This document shows positions 27,770 to 37,104 of a stretch of 64,000 nt of DNA, one piece after another. The notes under the pieces were generated by a model. It was not told the DNA's origin, searched no databases, and saw only the letters and a list, made by a program, of their open reading frames with translations. A program made the position numbers and the translations under genes. This stretch comes from Roseovarius spongiae (GTDB lineage: Bacteria; Pseudomonadota; Alphaproteobacteria; Rhodobacterales; Rhodobacteraceae): NCBI RefSeq assembly GCF_003651245.1, contig NZ_RAPE01000001.1, positions 372,001 through 436,000 on the forward strand, read 5' to 3'. The first letter of the stretch is position 1. Every line of letters begins with the position of its first letter.

Positions 27770-28126
27770 ATGAGCCAGATCGACCTCAAAAAGATGACCA
27801 CGCGCGAATTGACCACGTTGCGCGCAAAGGTGGATCGCGCGATCGCGTCTCGCGAAAAGCGCGAGCGCAAGGAGGCGCTGAAGACGCTCAAGGAAAAGGC
27901 CCGCGAAATGGGCTATTCCTTCAATGAACTGATCGATGGCAGCGAAAGCGGTGAGGGAAAACAGCAGCGGAGTTCCTCTAAACCGCGCAAACGGGCCGCG
28001 CCGAAATACCGCCACCCGGAAAACCCCGACCTGACCTGGAGCGGGCGGGGCCGTCAGCCCAACTGGCTCAAGGAAGCTGTCGCGAATGGCGTCCCGATGG
28101 AAAACTTCCTGATCGACAAATCCTGA
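27770..28126 (+). CDS. H-NS family nucleoid protein
   Basis: 118 residues: an N-terminal coiled-coil oligomerisation segment rich in Lys/Arg/Glu (about 1-50), a basic linker, and the C-terminal DNA-binding domain with YRHPENPDLTWSGRGRQPNW. That GRG-containing motif is typical of H-NS/HvrA proteins, which bind curved AT-rich DNA and in Rhodobacter influence photosynthesis and nitrogen genes. It is preceded by an unusually AT-rich stretch (27650-27769), which could be a promoter bound by the protein itself. Confidence 0.93.
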   Translation: MSQIDLKKMTTRELTTLRAKVDRAIASREKRERKEALKTLKEKAREMGYSFNELIDGSESGEGKQQRSSSKPRKRAAPKYRHPENPDLTWSGRGRQPNWLKEAVANGVPMENFLIDKS

Positions 28127-28136
28127 CCCGTCGCTT

Positions 28137-28790
28137 TCAGCCCGCGTCGCGCGCGCCGAAGATGGCGCTGCCGACGCGGACATGGGTCGCGCCCTGCGCG
28201 ATGGCGCTCTCGAAGTCGCCGCTCATGCCCATCGACAGGCCGGGCAGGCCGTTGCGTTCCGCGATTTTCGCCAGCAACGCGAAGTGCAGGCTGGGTTCCT
28301 CCTCAACGGGGGGAATGCACATCAACCCGCGCAGCGGCAAATCCAGCGCCCGGCATTCCTCCACCAGCGCATCCGTCTTGGCGGGCGGGACGCCGGCCTT
28401 CTGATCCTCTTCGCCGGTGTTGACCTGAACGAAGATGTCGGGGCAATGCCCTTCCTCCTGCGCGATGCGCGCGATGGTGCGCGCCAGCTTGGGTCGGTCG
28501 ACCGAATGGAACGCCTGGAAGAGACCCATCGCCTGGCGCACCTTGTTGCTTTGCAGCGGGCCGATCAGGTGCAGGTCCACCCCGTCGAAACGTTCGCGGA
28601 AATCCGGCCATTTGCCCGCCGCCTCCTGCACGCGGTTCTCGCCGAACGAGCGGTGCCCGTCCTCAAGCACCGCCTCGACGCGCGCATCGGGCTGGAGCTT
28701 GGACACGGCGATCAGCGTGACGGAATCCGGGTCGCGCCCGGCGGACTTGGCGGCGGCGCGGATGCGGGCTTTGATCTCCTCGAGGCTCAT
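28137..28790 (-). CDS. yggS: YggS-family PLP homeostasis protein
   Basis: 217-residue single-domain alanine-racemase-fold protein that binds PLP and maintains vitamin B6 balance. The PLP lysine is K31 in AVSKLQP. Other family motifs are FGENRVQEA, LHLIGPLQSNK, and MGMSGDFESAI with GATHVRVGSAIFG near the end. ATG 28790 is chosen; a longer ORF upstream lacks family similarity. It converges on the H-NS gene and is divergent from the DUF3576 gene. Confidence 0.95.
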   Translation of the reverse strand: MSLEEIKARIRAAAKSAGRDPDSVTLIAVSKLQPDARVEAVLEDGHRSFGENRVQEAAGKWPDFRERFDGVDLHLIGPLQSNKVRQAMGLFQAFHSVDRPKLARTIARIAQEEGHCPDIFVQVNTGEEDQKAGVPPAKTDALVEECRALDLPLRGLMCIPPVEEEPSLHFALLAKIAERNGLPGLSMGMSGDFESAIAQGATHVRVGSAIFGARDAG

Positions 28791-28921
28791 GGGGCTTTCT
28801 CCTGCCGGGGCTGTCAGCGTCAGAGGTAAACCAGCCACGCGCGGATGCAAACCGTCAAGCGGCATGAGGGCTAAACCGCTTGCTCCGCTGGCCCGGCTTG
28901 GATAGTAGGGAAGAGCAATCA

Positions 28922-29419
28922 ATGTCGGACGGTGGTATGATCCTCTTTTCTGCAAAACGCGCAATCGCGATGCTGGCCTGCCTTGTGATGGTGGCGGCCT
29001 GCGGGGACGAGCCGCCGAAATTCGACCCCGACGCGATCAAGGTCGAAAGCGGCCCGAACAAGACCACCCCGGTCACCTCCGGCACCAGCCTGCTGGACGC
29101 CTTCCGCGGCAAGGAAGCGGGGGTCAAGGTCAACCGCTTCCTGTGGACCGCGGCGCTCGACGTGCTCGACTTCCTGCCGGTGCAGGCGGCGGACCCGTTC
29201 ACCGGTGTGATCACCACCGGCTACGGCGTGCCGCCGGGCGGTGGGCGCGCCTACCGCGCGACGATCCTGATCAGCGATCCGGCGCTTGATGCGCGTTCGC
29301 TCAACGTGGCGCTGCAATCGCAGGGCGGGCGGCCGGTGGCCGCCGGCACGCAGCGCGCGGTCGAGGACGCGATCCTGTCGCGCGCGCGCCAGCTGCGCAT
29401 CCAGGCGGGCCGGTACTAA
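28922..29419 (+). CDS. DUF3576 lipoprotein
   Basis: 165-residue exported lipoprotein: the hydrophobic signal ends in MVAACG, then a domain with FRGKEAGVKVNRFLWTAALD, FLPVQAADPFTGVITT and DAILSRARQLRIQ. DUF3576 is an alphaproteobacterial family of unknown function, and as I recall its gene is often next to leuS. Here leuS is 3.6 kb away, with three genes between. Its TAA overlaps the stop of the convergent sulfatase gene by two bases. ATG 28922 follows GGGAAGAG; ATG 28937 is the alternative. Confidence 0.87.
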   Translation: MSDGGMILFSAKRAIAMLACLVMVAACGDEPPKFDPDAIKVESGPNKTTPVTSGTSLLDAFRGKEAGVKVNRFLWTAALDVLDFLPVQAADPFTGVITTGYGVPPGGGRAYRATILISDPALDARSLNVALQSQGGRPVAAGTQRAVEDAILSRARQLRIQAGRY

Positions 29420-30930
29420 TCCCCCGTTGACGGCGCCTCGAGGTGATCGAAGGCCCATGTGTTGTAGTGCTGCTTGTTGCGGTAGTACCGTTCATCGCTG
29501 TCGTCGGTGGGCGTGTGATCCCAGCGCGGCTTGATCCCCTGTTCCGTCGCCTTGTTGATCAGCTGCCGCCGCTGCTGCGAGCGTAGCACGTCCCGGCTGA
29601 GCGCGGCGTTGTCCCAGCGTTGGCGCACTTCGTCGCCAAGCTCCTTCAGCGTTCCTGCATGGGCCGGGTCGCGTGCGAGGTTGGTCCGCTCCTCGGGGTC
29701 CGCCTCGAGGTCGAACAGCATCGGGGGGTCGCCTTCGGACATCACCAGCTTGAACCGGCCGCGCCGGATCATGAAGATCGGCGCGTTGATCCCCTCGCAA
29801 AGCAGCTCTCCCAGCATCGGGCGCTCACCGAAGCCCGCGCGCGGCAGCGCGAGGATGTCGGTCCCGTCAAGATCGTCGACCGGCGCCGGCGCATCCCCGG
29901 TCGCGCCGAGCGCCACCAGCGTTGGCAGCAGGTCGACCAGCGACACCAGCGCCGCGCTGCGACCCGGCTCTATCCGCCCCGCACCGTTCATGATGAACGG
30001 CAGCCGGGTCGAGCCGTCGAAGAACGTCTTCTTGAGCCACAGCCCACGCTCGCCCAGCATTTCGCCGTGATCGGTGGTGAAGACGATGACGGTGTTCCCG
30101 GCCTGCCCGCTCTGCGCCAGCGCGGCCATCAGGTCGCCGATCTTGTCGTCTATGAAGCTGACCGAGCCGCAATAGGCGCGGCGCGCGCGCTGGATCATCT
30201 CGTCGGTGATCTCGGCGTCGCGCAGCCCGTGCTGGAACAGGATGCGCAGCGAATGCGGGTCGTTGTCTGCGTCGTCGGGGCGCGCGGTGCGCGGCATCGG
30301 CACGCCATCCGGGTAGAGATCCCAGTGTTTCGGCTGGCAGAGATAGGGATCGTGCGGATGGGTGAACGACACCTGGAGAAAGAACGGGCGCGTATCCTGC
30401 GCGCGCGGCGCGTCATAAATGAATTGCACCGCGCGCGCGGCGACGTCCTCGTCATAGTCGATCTGCACGTTGCGCGCAGATGGCCCCGACACCGTCAGCA
30501 TCCGCATGTCGGTCGCCCCGTGGAACCCGTCGGCAAGCCAGTCGGGCGTCCATGTGAAGTCGGACGGGTAGACGTCCGAGGTCAGCCGCCGCTCGAAGCC
30601 GTGAAGCTGGTCGGGGCCGATGAAATGCATCTTGCCCGACAGGCAGGTCTGATAGCCAAGCGCGCGCATGTAGTGTGCGTATGTCGGGATCGAGGCGGGA
30701 AATTCCGAAGCGTTGTCATAGGCCCCGATGCGCGACGCCAGCATCCCCGCCGCCATCGACGCGCGGCTGGGCGAACAGAGCGGATAGTTGCAATAAGCGT
30801 TCTCGAACACCAGCCCGCCTTCCGCCAGTCGGTCGAGATTGGGCGTCACGGCGATATCATTGCCATAGGCGTTCAGCACATCGGCGGTCAGCTGATCGCA
30901 CTGGATGAAAAGGATGTTGGGTCGGGTCAA
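29416..30930 (-). CDS. betC: Choline-sulfatase
   Basis: 504-residue type I sulfatase hydrolysing choline-O-sulfate to choline and sulfate, a route to the osmoprotectant betaine. The formylglycine-forming motif is CSPSR (52-56). The stretch from GKMHFIGPDQLHGFE to DFTWTPDW (about 99-131) is strongly characteristic of BetC. Later metal-site residues are in FTTDHGEMLGERGLW. The start is TTG 30930 with CAGGAG before it. No betA, betB or betI is nearby, unlike the usual bet operon, so it may have moved in separately. Confidence 0.9.
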   Translation of the reverse strand: MTRPNILFIQCDQLTADVLNAYGNDIAVTPNLDRLAEGGLVFENAYCNYPLCSPSRASMAAGMLASRIGAYDNASEFPASIPTYAHYMRALGYQTCLSGKMHFIGPDQLHGFERRLTSDVYPSDFTWTPDWLADGFHGATDMRMLTVSGPSARNVQIDYDEDVAARAVQFIYDAPRAQDTRPFFLQVSFTHPHDPYLCQPKHWDLYPDGVPMPRTARPDDADNDPHSLRILFQHGLRDAEITDEMIQRARRAYCGSVSFIDDKIGDLMAALAQSGQAGNTVIVFTTDHGEMLGERGLWLKKTFFDGSTRLPFIMNGAGRIEPGRSAALVSLVDLLPTLVALGATGDAPAPVDDLDGTDILALPRAGFGERPMLGELLCEGINAPIFMIRRGRFKLVMSEGDPPMLFDLEADPEERTNLARDPAHAGTLKELGDEVRQRWDNAALSRDVLRSQQRRQLINKATEQGIKPRWDHTPTDDSDERYYRNKQHYNTWAFDHLEAPSTGD

Positions 30931-31062
30931 GGGCGCGCTCCTGTCGGGCAATCGCGGGCAGAATGCCCTGATTCGCGGCATAAGCGCGCAGGAAAACGCG
31001 GCGCGTCTTGACCCGCGCGGGATTATCGCGCCACCTGAGCGGACGATCGGGCGGGGACCAGC

Positions 31063-31515
31063 ATGACAGACGACATCACCATACGACCGCTGGCGCTGGA
31101 GGATCGCGCCGAATGGGCGCGGATGTGGACCGCTTACCTCGCTTTTTACGACACCACGCTGCCCCAAGCAGTCTTTGACACCGCCTTCGCGCGGATGCTG
31201 AGCAGGGCGCCGGGCGAATACCAGGGGCTGATCGCGGAACTTGACGGCAGGCCCGTGGGCCTCGCGCATTTCCTGTTTCACCGGATCCTGTGGTCCGCGG
31301 AGGACACCTGCTATCTCATGGACCTTTTCGCCGTGCCGGAGGCGCGCGGCAGGGGCGTCGGGCGCGCGCTGATCGAAGCGGTGAACGCGGCGGCGAAATC
31401 GGCGGACATTCCCATTGTCTACTGGACCACGGAAGAGAACAATCAAACGGCGCGCAGGCTCTATGACACGCTCGCGACGCGCATTCCCTTCGTGATCTAC
31501 GAAAAATACGACTGA
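31063..31515 (+). CDS. GNAT family N-acetyltransferase
   Basis: 150-residue GCN5-related acetyltransferase. The acetyl-CoA loop is RGRGVG (95-100) following LMDLFAVPEA, and NNQTARRLYDTLA marks the C-terminal strand-helix. The substrate is unknown. It is part of the three-gene insert between the DUF3576 gene and leuS, divergent from betC and convergent with the glycosyltransferase gene. Confidence 0.9.
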   Translation: MTDDITIRPLALEDRAEWARMWTAYLAFYDTTLPQAVFDTAFARMLSRAPGEYQGLIAELDGRPVGLAHFLFHRILWSAEDTCYLMDLFAVPEARGRGVGRALIEAVNAAAKSADIPIVYWTTEENNQTARRLYDTLATRIPFVIYEKYD

Positions 31516-31525
31516 GGGCTGCGCG

Positions 31526-32776
31526 TCAGACCACCAGCGGCAGGTCCATCACGTCCTCCACCCAGTCGAGCTGCCGGGGCAGGCAGATGCGGCGCAGGTC
31601 GAATTTCTGCTGCATGAGCGCTCGGGCGCCCCGCCCCAGCCGCGCACGCGCCTCCGCGTCGTCAAGCAGCGCGCAGACCTCGTCCACCAGGCCCTCGCGA
31701 TCGAAAAAATCGACCATGCGCCCGGTTTCGTCGTGGGTGATGACCTCGCGCACCGGGGCGGTATCGCTGGCGACGATGGCCGCCTCGCAGGCCATCGCCT
31801 CGAGCAGCGACCAGCTAAGGACAAACGGATAGGTGAGATAGACATGCACGCGGCTCAGTTGCAGGACGCGGGTGAACTGGTCATGCGGGATGCGGCCGAG
31901 GAAATGCACGCGGGCCCAGCCTTCGGGCGCTATCTGATCGGCCACCTCGTCGCGGAAGATCTGCTTCCACGTCTTGCCCTTGGGCGGGGCGGCGCCATAG
32001 CTCACCTCGTCGCCGCCGATGATGATGACCCGCGCCTTGGGGCGTTCGCGCAACAGGCGGGTCAGGGCGCGCATGAAGACGTGATAGCCGCGATAGGGCT
32101 CCAGGTTGCGATTGACGAATGTGACGATCTCGTCCTCGCGGCTCAACTCGGGATGACCCTTGAGTTGCAGCCGCGCGTCCGGGTCGGGGCGCGAGAGATC
32201 GGTTTCGATCCCGTCATGGCTGAGCGTGATGCGCTCGCGGAAAGGGGCGGGAAAGGTGTCGGCCTGGAACCTCGTCGGGCTGATCCCGGCCTCGGCCAGC
32301 GGGAAATGCAGGTGGTTGTTGAGGTTCTTCAGCCTTATGCGCAGCGGTTGCAGCTCCGCGTCCTTCGCCGGGAATTCGGGATCGAAGTCGAGATGCGGAT
32401 AGCCTGCCTCGTGGTAAAGCTCGCAATAGAGCGCCAGCCGCGCGCCGGGCCAGAGATCGCGCAGGAACATCGATTCGCCCCAGCCGGGATGCGCGAGGAT
32501 GAGGTCGGGGGCGTATCCGTCGTCGCGCAGCCGCCGCGCGGCGCGAAAGCACGCCTCGGCGCGCGTGACCTTGGTGTCGAGGTCGATGAGCCAGGGATGC
32601 AATTGCTGCGCGCGCCGCGCGGGCAGGCTGTAGGGCAGCACGCGCACGCCCTTCCAGTCGAGCGCCTCCTTCACCCGCAGCGTGAGTGCGGTGCAGTCAT
32701 GCCCCTTCGCCGCCAGTGCGGGGGCCAGGTGCTTGTATTGGCCGGGGAAATTCTGATGGATGAAGAGGATTTTCAT
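31526..32776 (-). CDS. Family 4 glycosyltransferase
   Basis: 416-residue GT-B fold enzyme. The N-terminal acceptor-side domain begins MKILFIHQNFPGQYKHLAPA, typical of the group 4 N-terminal domain (PF12000-like). The C-terminal donor domain has NLEPYRGYHVFMRAL and SWSLLEAMACEAAIVASDT, as in GT4 retaining transferases. Sugar and acceptor are unknown; no polysaccharide cluster surrounds it. ATG 32776 is chosen, with ATG 32800 eight codons upstream as an alternative. It is divergent from leuS across a large hairpin. Confidence 0.88.
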   Translation of the reverse strand: MKILFIHQNFPGQYKHLAPALAAKGHDCTALTLRVKEALDWKGVRVLPYSLPARRAQQLHPWLIDLDTKVTRAEACFRAARRLRDDGYAPDLILAHPGWGESMFLRDLWPGARLALYCELYHEAGYPHLDFDPEFPAKDAELQPLRIRLKNLNNHLHFPLAEAGISPTRFQADTFPAPFRERITLSHDGIETDLSRPDPDARLQLKGHPELSREDEIVTFVNRNLEPYRGYHVFMRALTRLLRERPKARVIIIGGDEVSYGAAPPKGKTWKQIFRDEVADQIAPEGWARVHFLGRIPHDQFTRVLQLSRVHVYLTYPFVLSWSLLEAMACEAAIVASDTAPVREVITHDETGRMVDFFDREGLVDEVCALLDDAEARARLGRGARALMQQKFDLRRICLPRQLDWVEDVMDLPLVV

Positions 32777-32832
32777 GGGTCTGCCCGCGGTTTTTCGCAT
32801 TCTTATAGGTGGCGCGCAGCGGTCTGCATAGC

Positions 32833-32902
32833 CGTAGGGTGGGGTTTCAGCCCACCACGCCGGGCGCCGCCGCAGGGTGGTGGGGTGAAACCCCACCCTA
32901 CG
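32833..32902. repeat. 70-bp inverted repeat (GTAGGGTGGG-type hairpin)
   Basis: Arms of 25 bp, 32833-32857 (beginning CGTAGGGTGGGGTTTC) and 32878-32902 (ending CCCCACCCTACG), pair with one mismatch around a 20-nt GC-rich spacer. It lies between the divergent glycosyltransferase and leuS starts, so it is not a simple terminator for either. The sequence resembles repeat families with a GTAGGGTGGG core seen in many proteobacteria. Confidence 0.8.
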
Positions 32903-33006
32903 CGGGGATGGCGAAACGCGCGTTAAAACCCGCGGCCCTCTGGACCCCGCCCCTTGCGCGCCCTATCACCGCTTCTGACGAAATCTGACCGAAAGGTGCG
33001 CCGCCC

Positions 33007-35556
33007 ATGTCGCGCTACTCCCCCGCCGAAATCGAAGCCCGCTGGCAGGACGCCTGGGAACAGGCTTCGGTGTTCCGCGCCGTCCGTTCCGAGGACAAGC
33101 CGAAATACTACGTGCTCGAAATGTTCCCGTATCCCTCTGGGCGCATCCATATGGGGCACGTGCGCAACTACACGATGGGCGACGTGATCGCGCGCCACCG
33201 CATCGCGACGGGCCACAATGTGCTGCATCCGATGGGCTGGGACGCCTTCGGGATGCCCGCCGAGAACGCCGCGATGGCCAGCGGCGGCCACCCCAAGGAC
33301 TGGACATACGGCAACATCAACGACATGCGCGCGCAGATGAAGCCGCTTGGCCTCAGCATCGACTGGTCGCGCGAATTCGCCACCTGTGACCCGGAATACT
33401 ACGGGCAGCAGCAGGCGCTATTCCTCGACATGCTCGAGGCGGGGCTTGTCTATCGCAAGAACGCCGTGGTGAACTGGGACCCGGTCGACATGACCGTTCT
33501 GGCCAACGAACAGGTGATCGACGGCAAGGGCTGGCGTTCGGGCGCGGAGGTGGAGCGGCGCGAACTCACGCAGTGGTTCTTCCGCATCTCGGACATGGCG
33601 GGCGAATTGCTCGACGCGCTCGGCGACCTCGATGACTGGCCCGCCAAGGTGCGGCTGATGCAGGAGAACTGGATCGGCAAATCGCGCGGCCTTCAATTTT
33701 CCTTCTCGCTCATCGGCGGGCCAGAGGGCTTCGACCGGGTCGAGGTCTACACCACGCGCCCCGACACGCTCATGGGGGCAAGCTTCATCGGCATCTCGCC
33801 CGATCATCCGCTGGCCCGGCGGCTCGAGGAGGAAGACGACGCGCTCGCCACCTTCAACGCCGAATGCCGGCGCGGCGCGACCACCGCCGAGGCGCTGGAG
33901 ACGGCCGAGAAGCGCGGGTATGACACGGGGTTGCGCGTGCGCCATCCCTTCGACACCGCATTGGAGCTCCCGGTCTATGTCGCCAACTTCATCCTGATGG
34001 ATTACGGCACCGGAGCGATCTTCGGCGTGCCGGCGCATGACCAGCGCGATTTCGATTTCGCCACGAAATACGACCTTCCCATCATCACCACCTTCATGCC
34101 CTCCGAGGACGCGGAGGACGCCCTCGCGCAGGCCTTCGTGCCGCCCAAGACCGAGCGGGTCTTCTACAACCGCGGCTTCGCCGGTGAGGCATGGCAGACC
34201 GGGGACGCGGCCATCGACGCCGCCATCGCCTTCTGCGAAGCGCAAGGCGTGGGGCAGGGCGTCACCCGCTACCGCCTGCGCGACTGGGGGCTCAGCCGTC
34301 AACGCTACTGGGGCTGCCCGATCCCGGTGGTGCATTGCGACACATGCGGCGTGGTGCCCGAGGCCAAGGACAACCTGCCCGTCCGCCTGCCCGATGATGT
34401 GAGCTTCGATCAGCCCGGCAACCCGCTCGACCGGCACCCGACATGGCGGCGCACGACCTGCCCGGCCTGCGGCGGCGAGGCCCGGCGCGAGACGGATACG
34501 ATGGACACATTCGTCGATTCGTCGTGGTATTTCGCGCGCTTCACCTCTCCGCGCGCGCAGACGCCCATCGACATGGCCGAGGCGGAATACTGGATGAACG
34601 TGGACCAGTATATCGGTGGGATCGAGCACGCGATCCTGCATCTGCTCTATTCCCGCTTCTTCGCCCGCGCGATGCACATCACCGGTCATCTGCCGGCAAG
34701 CGCGGTAGAGCCCTTCGACGCGCTCTTCACCCAGGGCATGGTCACGCACGAGATCTACCAGACCCGCGACGCGCGCGGCCGCCCGGTCTATCACCTGCCC
34801 GAGGATGTCAGCGACGGCAGGCTCGCCGATGGCAGCGAGGTCGAAGTGATCCCCTCGGCCAAGATGTCGAAATCCAAGAAGAACGTCGTCGACCCCACCA
34901 CGATCATCTCGCAATACGGCGCCGATACCGCGCGCTGGTTCGTCCTCTCCGACAGCCCGCCCGAACGCGACGTCGAATGGACCGCCGCCGGCGCGGAGGC
35001 CGCGCATCGCCACCTCGCCCGCGTGCATCGCATCGTCTCGGACATCGCCGCCGACACTGCCGAAGACGCCTCGCCAGAGGCGGATGAGGCGCTGCTGCGC
35101 GAAATGCACAAGGCGATCCATGACGTGAGCGTGGGCGTCGAATCCTTCGGCTTCAACGCCGTCATCGCGCGGCTCTACGCCTTCACCGCGACGCTGTCGA
35201 AAAGCGGCGCGGGAACCGGGGCGAAACGGCAGGCGGCGCGGGCGCTGGCGCAGCTCATGGCGCCGATGACGCCGCATCTGGCCGAAGAACTCTGGCACAT
35301 GCTGGGCGGCGACGGTCTCGTCGCGACCGCGCCCTGGCCCAAGGCCGACCCGTCGATGCTGGTCGATGACACGGTAACTTTGCCGGTGCAGATCAACGGC
35401 AAGCGGCGCGGCGAGATCACCGTCGCGCAGGACGCAGCCAAGGACGCGGTCGAGGAAACCGCGCTCGCGCTCGACGCGGTGCAAAGGGCGCTTGACGGGG
35501 CCGCGCCGAAGAAAGTCATCGTCGTGCCGGGGCGGATCGTGAATGTGGTCGTGTAA
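33007..35556 (+). CDS. leuS: Leucine--tRNA ligase
   Basis: 849-residue class Ia synthetase charging tRNA-Leu. The HIGH equivalent is HMGH (48-51) in [14 protein letters not shown], and KMSKS is at 619-623. The CP1 editing domain carries the threonine-rich [12 protein letters not shown]. Zinc-type CDTCG and CPACGG pairs lie before the catalytic DSSWYFAR. Length is normal. It heads the conserved leuS-lptE-holA group. Confidence 0.97.
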   Translation: MSRYSPAEIEARWQDAWEQASVFRAVRSEDKPKYYVLEMFPYPSGRIHMGHVRNYTMGDVIARHRIATGHNVLHPMGWDAFGMPAENAAMASGGHPKDWTYGNINDMRAQMKPLGLSIDWSREFATCDPEYYGQQQALFLDMLEAGLVYRKNAVVNWDPVDMTVLANEQVIDGKGWRSGAEVERRELTQWFFRISDMAGELLDALGDLDDWPAKVRLMQENWIGKSRGLQFSFSLIGGPEGFDRVEVYTTRPDTLMGASFIGISPDHPLARRLEEEDDALATFNAECRRGATTAEALETAEKRGYDTGLRVRHPFDTALELPVYVANFILMDYGTGAIFGVPAHDQRDFDFATKYDLPIITTFMPSEDAEDALAQAFVPPKTERVFYNRGFAGEAWQTGDAAIDAAIAFCEAQGVGQGVTRYRLRDWGLSRQRYWGCPIPVVHCDTCGVVPEAKDNLPVRLPDDVSFDQPGNPLDRHPTWRRTTCPACGGEARRETDTMDTFVDSSWYFARFTSPRAQTPIDMAEAEYWMNVDQYIGGIEHAILHLLYSRFFARAMHITGHLPASAVEPFDALFTQGMVTHEIYQTRDARGRPVYHLPEDVSDGRLADGSEVEVIPSAKMSKSKKNVVDPTTIISQYGADTARWFVLSDSPPERDVEWTAAGAEAAHRHLARVHRIVSDIAADTAEDASPEADEALLREMHKAIHDVSVGVESFGFNAVIARLYAFTATLSKSGAGTGAKRQAARALAQLMAPMTPHLAEELWHMLGGDGLVATAPWPKADPSMLVDDTVTLPVQINGKRRGEITVAQDAAKDAVEETALALDAVQRALDGAAPKKVIVVPGRIVNVVV

Positions 35557-35586
35557 GCCGCGCAATAGGTGATAAGGTAGCCCGTG

Positions 35587-36075
35587 ATGACCCTGACCCG
35601 CCGCTTTTTCTGCCTTGGATCGCTCGCCGCACTGGCGGGCTGCGGCTTTGCGCCGGTTTATGGCCCCGGGGGCGGCGGCGGCGCGTTGCAGAACGCGGTG
35701 CTGGCGGATGCGCCCGATACGCGCGACGGTTTCCTGCTCGTGCGCGAGATCGAGGACCGGCTGGGCCGCGCGAACCCGGCGAACTATGGCCTGTCCTACG
35801 CGATCGACGTGCGCCAGGAGGCGATAGCAATCGACCGCAGCGACGTGACGCAACGCTACAACATATTGGGCGAAGTGACCTATGCGCTGCGCGACCTCGC
35901 AAGCGGCGCGGTCGTGGCCTCCGGCAGGGTCAGGAACTTCACCGGCTACTCCGCCTCGGGCAGCACCGTCGCCACCCAGGCCGCCGAACGCGATGCGCGC
36001 GCGCGGCTGATGAAGATCCTGGCCGGCCAGATGATCACCCGCCTGGTCGTGGCCGCGCCGACGCCGTCCCAATGA
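35587..36075 (+). CDS. lptE: LPS assembly lipoprotein LptE
   Basis: 162-residue outer-membrane lipoprotein that plugs and assembles LptD for LPS export. The lipobox is LAGC (Cys19) followed by GFAPVYG, the usual alphaproteobacterial LptE start. The body has an alternating beta pattern and ends with a helix. Identity also rests on position between leuS and holA. ATG 35587 is preferred to GTG 35584. Its TGA overlaps the holA ATG (ATGA). Confidence 0.9.
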   Translation: MTLTRRFFCLGSLAALAGCGFAPVYGPGGGGGALQNAVLADAPDTRDGFLLVREIEDRLGRANPANYGLSYAIDVRQEAIAIDRSDVTQRYNILGEVTYALRDLASGAVVASGRVRNFTGYSASGSTVATQAAERDARARLMKILAGQMITRLVVAAPTPSQ

Positions 36076-37100
36076 AGCTCGCCCCCCGCGACGCGCCCGC
36101 CTATTTCGCGAAGCCCGACCCCGCGGCGGCGGGGCTTCTGATCTACGGCAACGACGCGATGCGCGTGGCCCTGCGCCGGCAAGAGGCGATCGCCGCCCTG
36201 ATCGGCCCCGAAGGCGAAGAGGAGATGCGCGCCACGCGGATGAGCGCGGCAGAACTGCGCAAGGATCCCGCACGGCTCCTGGATGCGGTGAAGGCGCAGG
36301 GCTTTTTTCCCGGTCCCCGCGTGGCCTTTGTCGAGGACGCGACCGAGGCGCTGGCCGCGCCGATCCTCGCCGCGCTGGACGAGTGGCGCGAGGGCGACGC
36401 GCAGATCGTCGTGACCGCCGGCGCGCTCAAGCCCGCGTCGAAGCTGCGCAAGGCGTTCGAGGCGCACCCGAGCGCGCGCGCCGCCGCGATCTACGACGAC
36501 CCGCCCTCGCGGGACGAGATCCAGACCATGCTCGCCAAGGCCGGGTTGCGCGATGTCGCCCCCGACGCGATGGCCGACCTTCTGACGCTCGCCCGCGCGC
36601 TCGATCCAGGCGATTTCCGCCAGACGCTCGAGAAACTCGCGCTCTACAAGCTCGACGACGGCGCGCCGCTCACGCCCGGCGACATCGCCCTCTGCGCTCC
36701 GGTCTCGACCGAGGCGGAGCTCGACGAGGTGCTGAACATCGTGGCCGAGGCGCGCTCGGACGAGATCGGACCGATCATGAAGCGCCTGCGCGCGCAGGGG
36801 ATGCAGCCGGTCACGCTCTGCATCACCGCGACGCGGCATTTCCGCACGCTCTACACGGCCGCCGCCGATCCGGGCGGGCCGTCGCAGGGCATCGCGCGGA
36901 TGCGCCCGCCGGTCTTCGGTTTGCGGCGCGACCGGATGATCCGACAGGCGCAGGACTGGGGCGCGGCGCGGCTCGAACAGGCGCTGGGCGTGCTGACCGA
37001 CACCGATCTGCACCTGCGCTCGGCGGGGCAGAGCGCGCCGCAGATGGCGCTGGTCGAACGCGCGCTTATCCGGCTCGCCATGATCCGGGCGCGGGGCTGA
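36072..37100 (+). CDS. holA: DNA polymerase III subunit delta
   Basis: 342-residue clamp-loader subunit that opens the beta clamp. N-terminal features are LLIYGNDAMRVALRRQEAI and the DPARLLDAVKAQGFFPGPR region; the C-terminal helical collar includes LGVLTDTDLHLRS. Length fits the family. It overlaps lptE by four bases and converges on the flavoprotein gene. Confidence 0.94.
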   Translation: MKLAPRDAPAYFAKPDPAAAGLLIYGNDAMRVALRRQEAIAALIGPEGEEEMRATRMSAAELRKDPARLLDAVKAQGFFPGPRVAFVEDATEALAAPILAALDEWREGDAQIVVTAGALKPASKLRKAFEAHPSARAAAIYDDPPSRDEIQTMLAKAGLRDVAPDAMADLLTLARALDPGDFRQTLEKLALYKLDDGAPLTPGDIALCAPVSTEAELDEVLNIVAEARSDEIGPIMKRLRAQGMQPVTLCITATRHFRTLYTAAADPGGPSQGIARMRPPVFGLRRDRMIRQAQDWGAARLEQALGVLTDTDLHLRSAGQSAPQMALVERALIRLAMIRARG

Positions 37101-37104
37101 TCCG

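Noticed and set aside
29416-32902. Complete genomic island or prophage at the betC insert
   Set aside because: No integrase, tRNA attachment site, phage gene or transposase is present; it is only three genes with ordinary GC.
33418-36273. 951-residue minus-strand open frame across leuS, lptE and holA
   Set aside because: It spans three confidently identified genes on the other strand and has low-complexity Arg/His/Ala composition typical of an antisense shadow.
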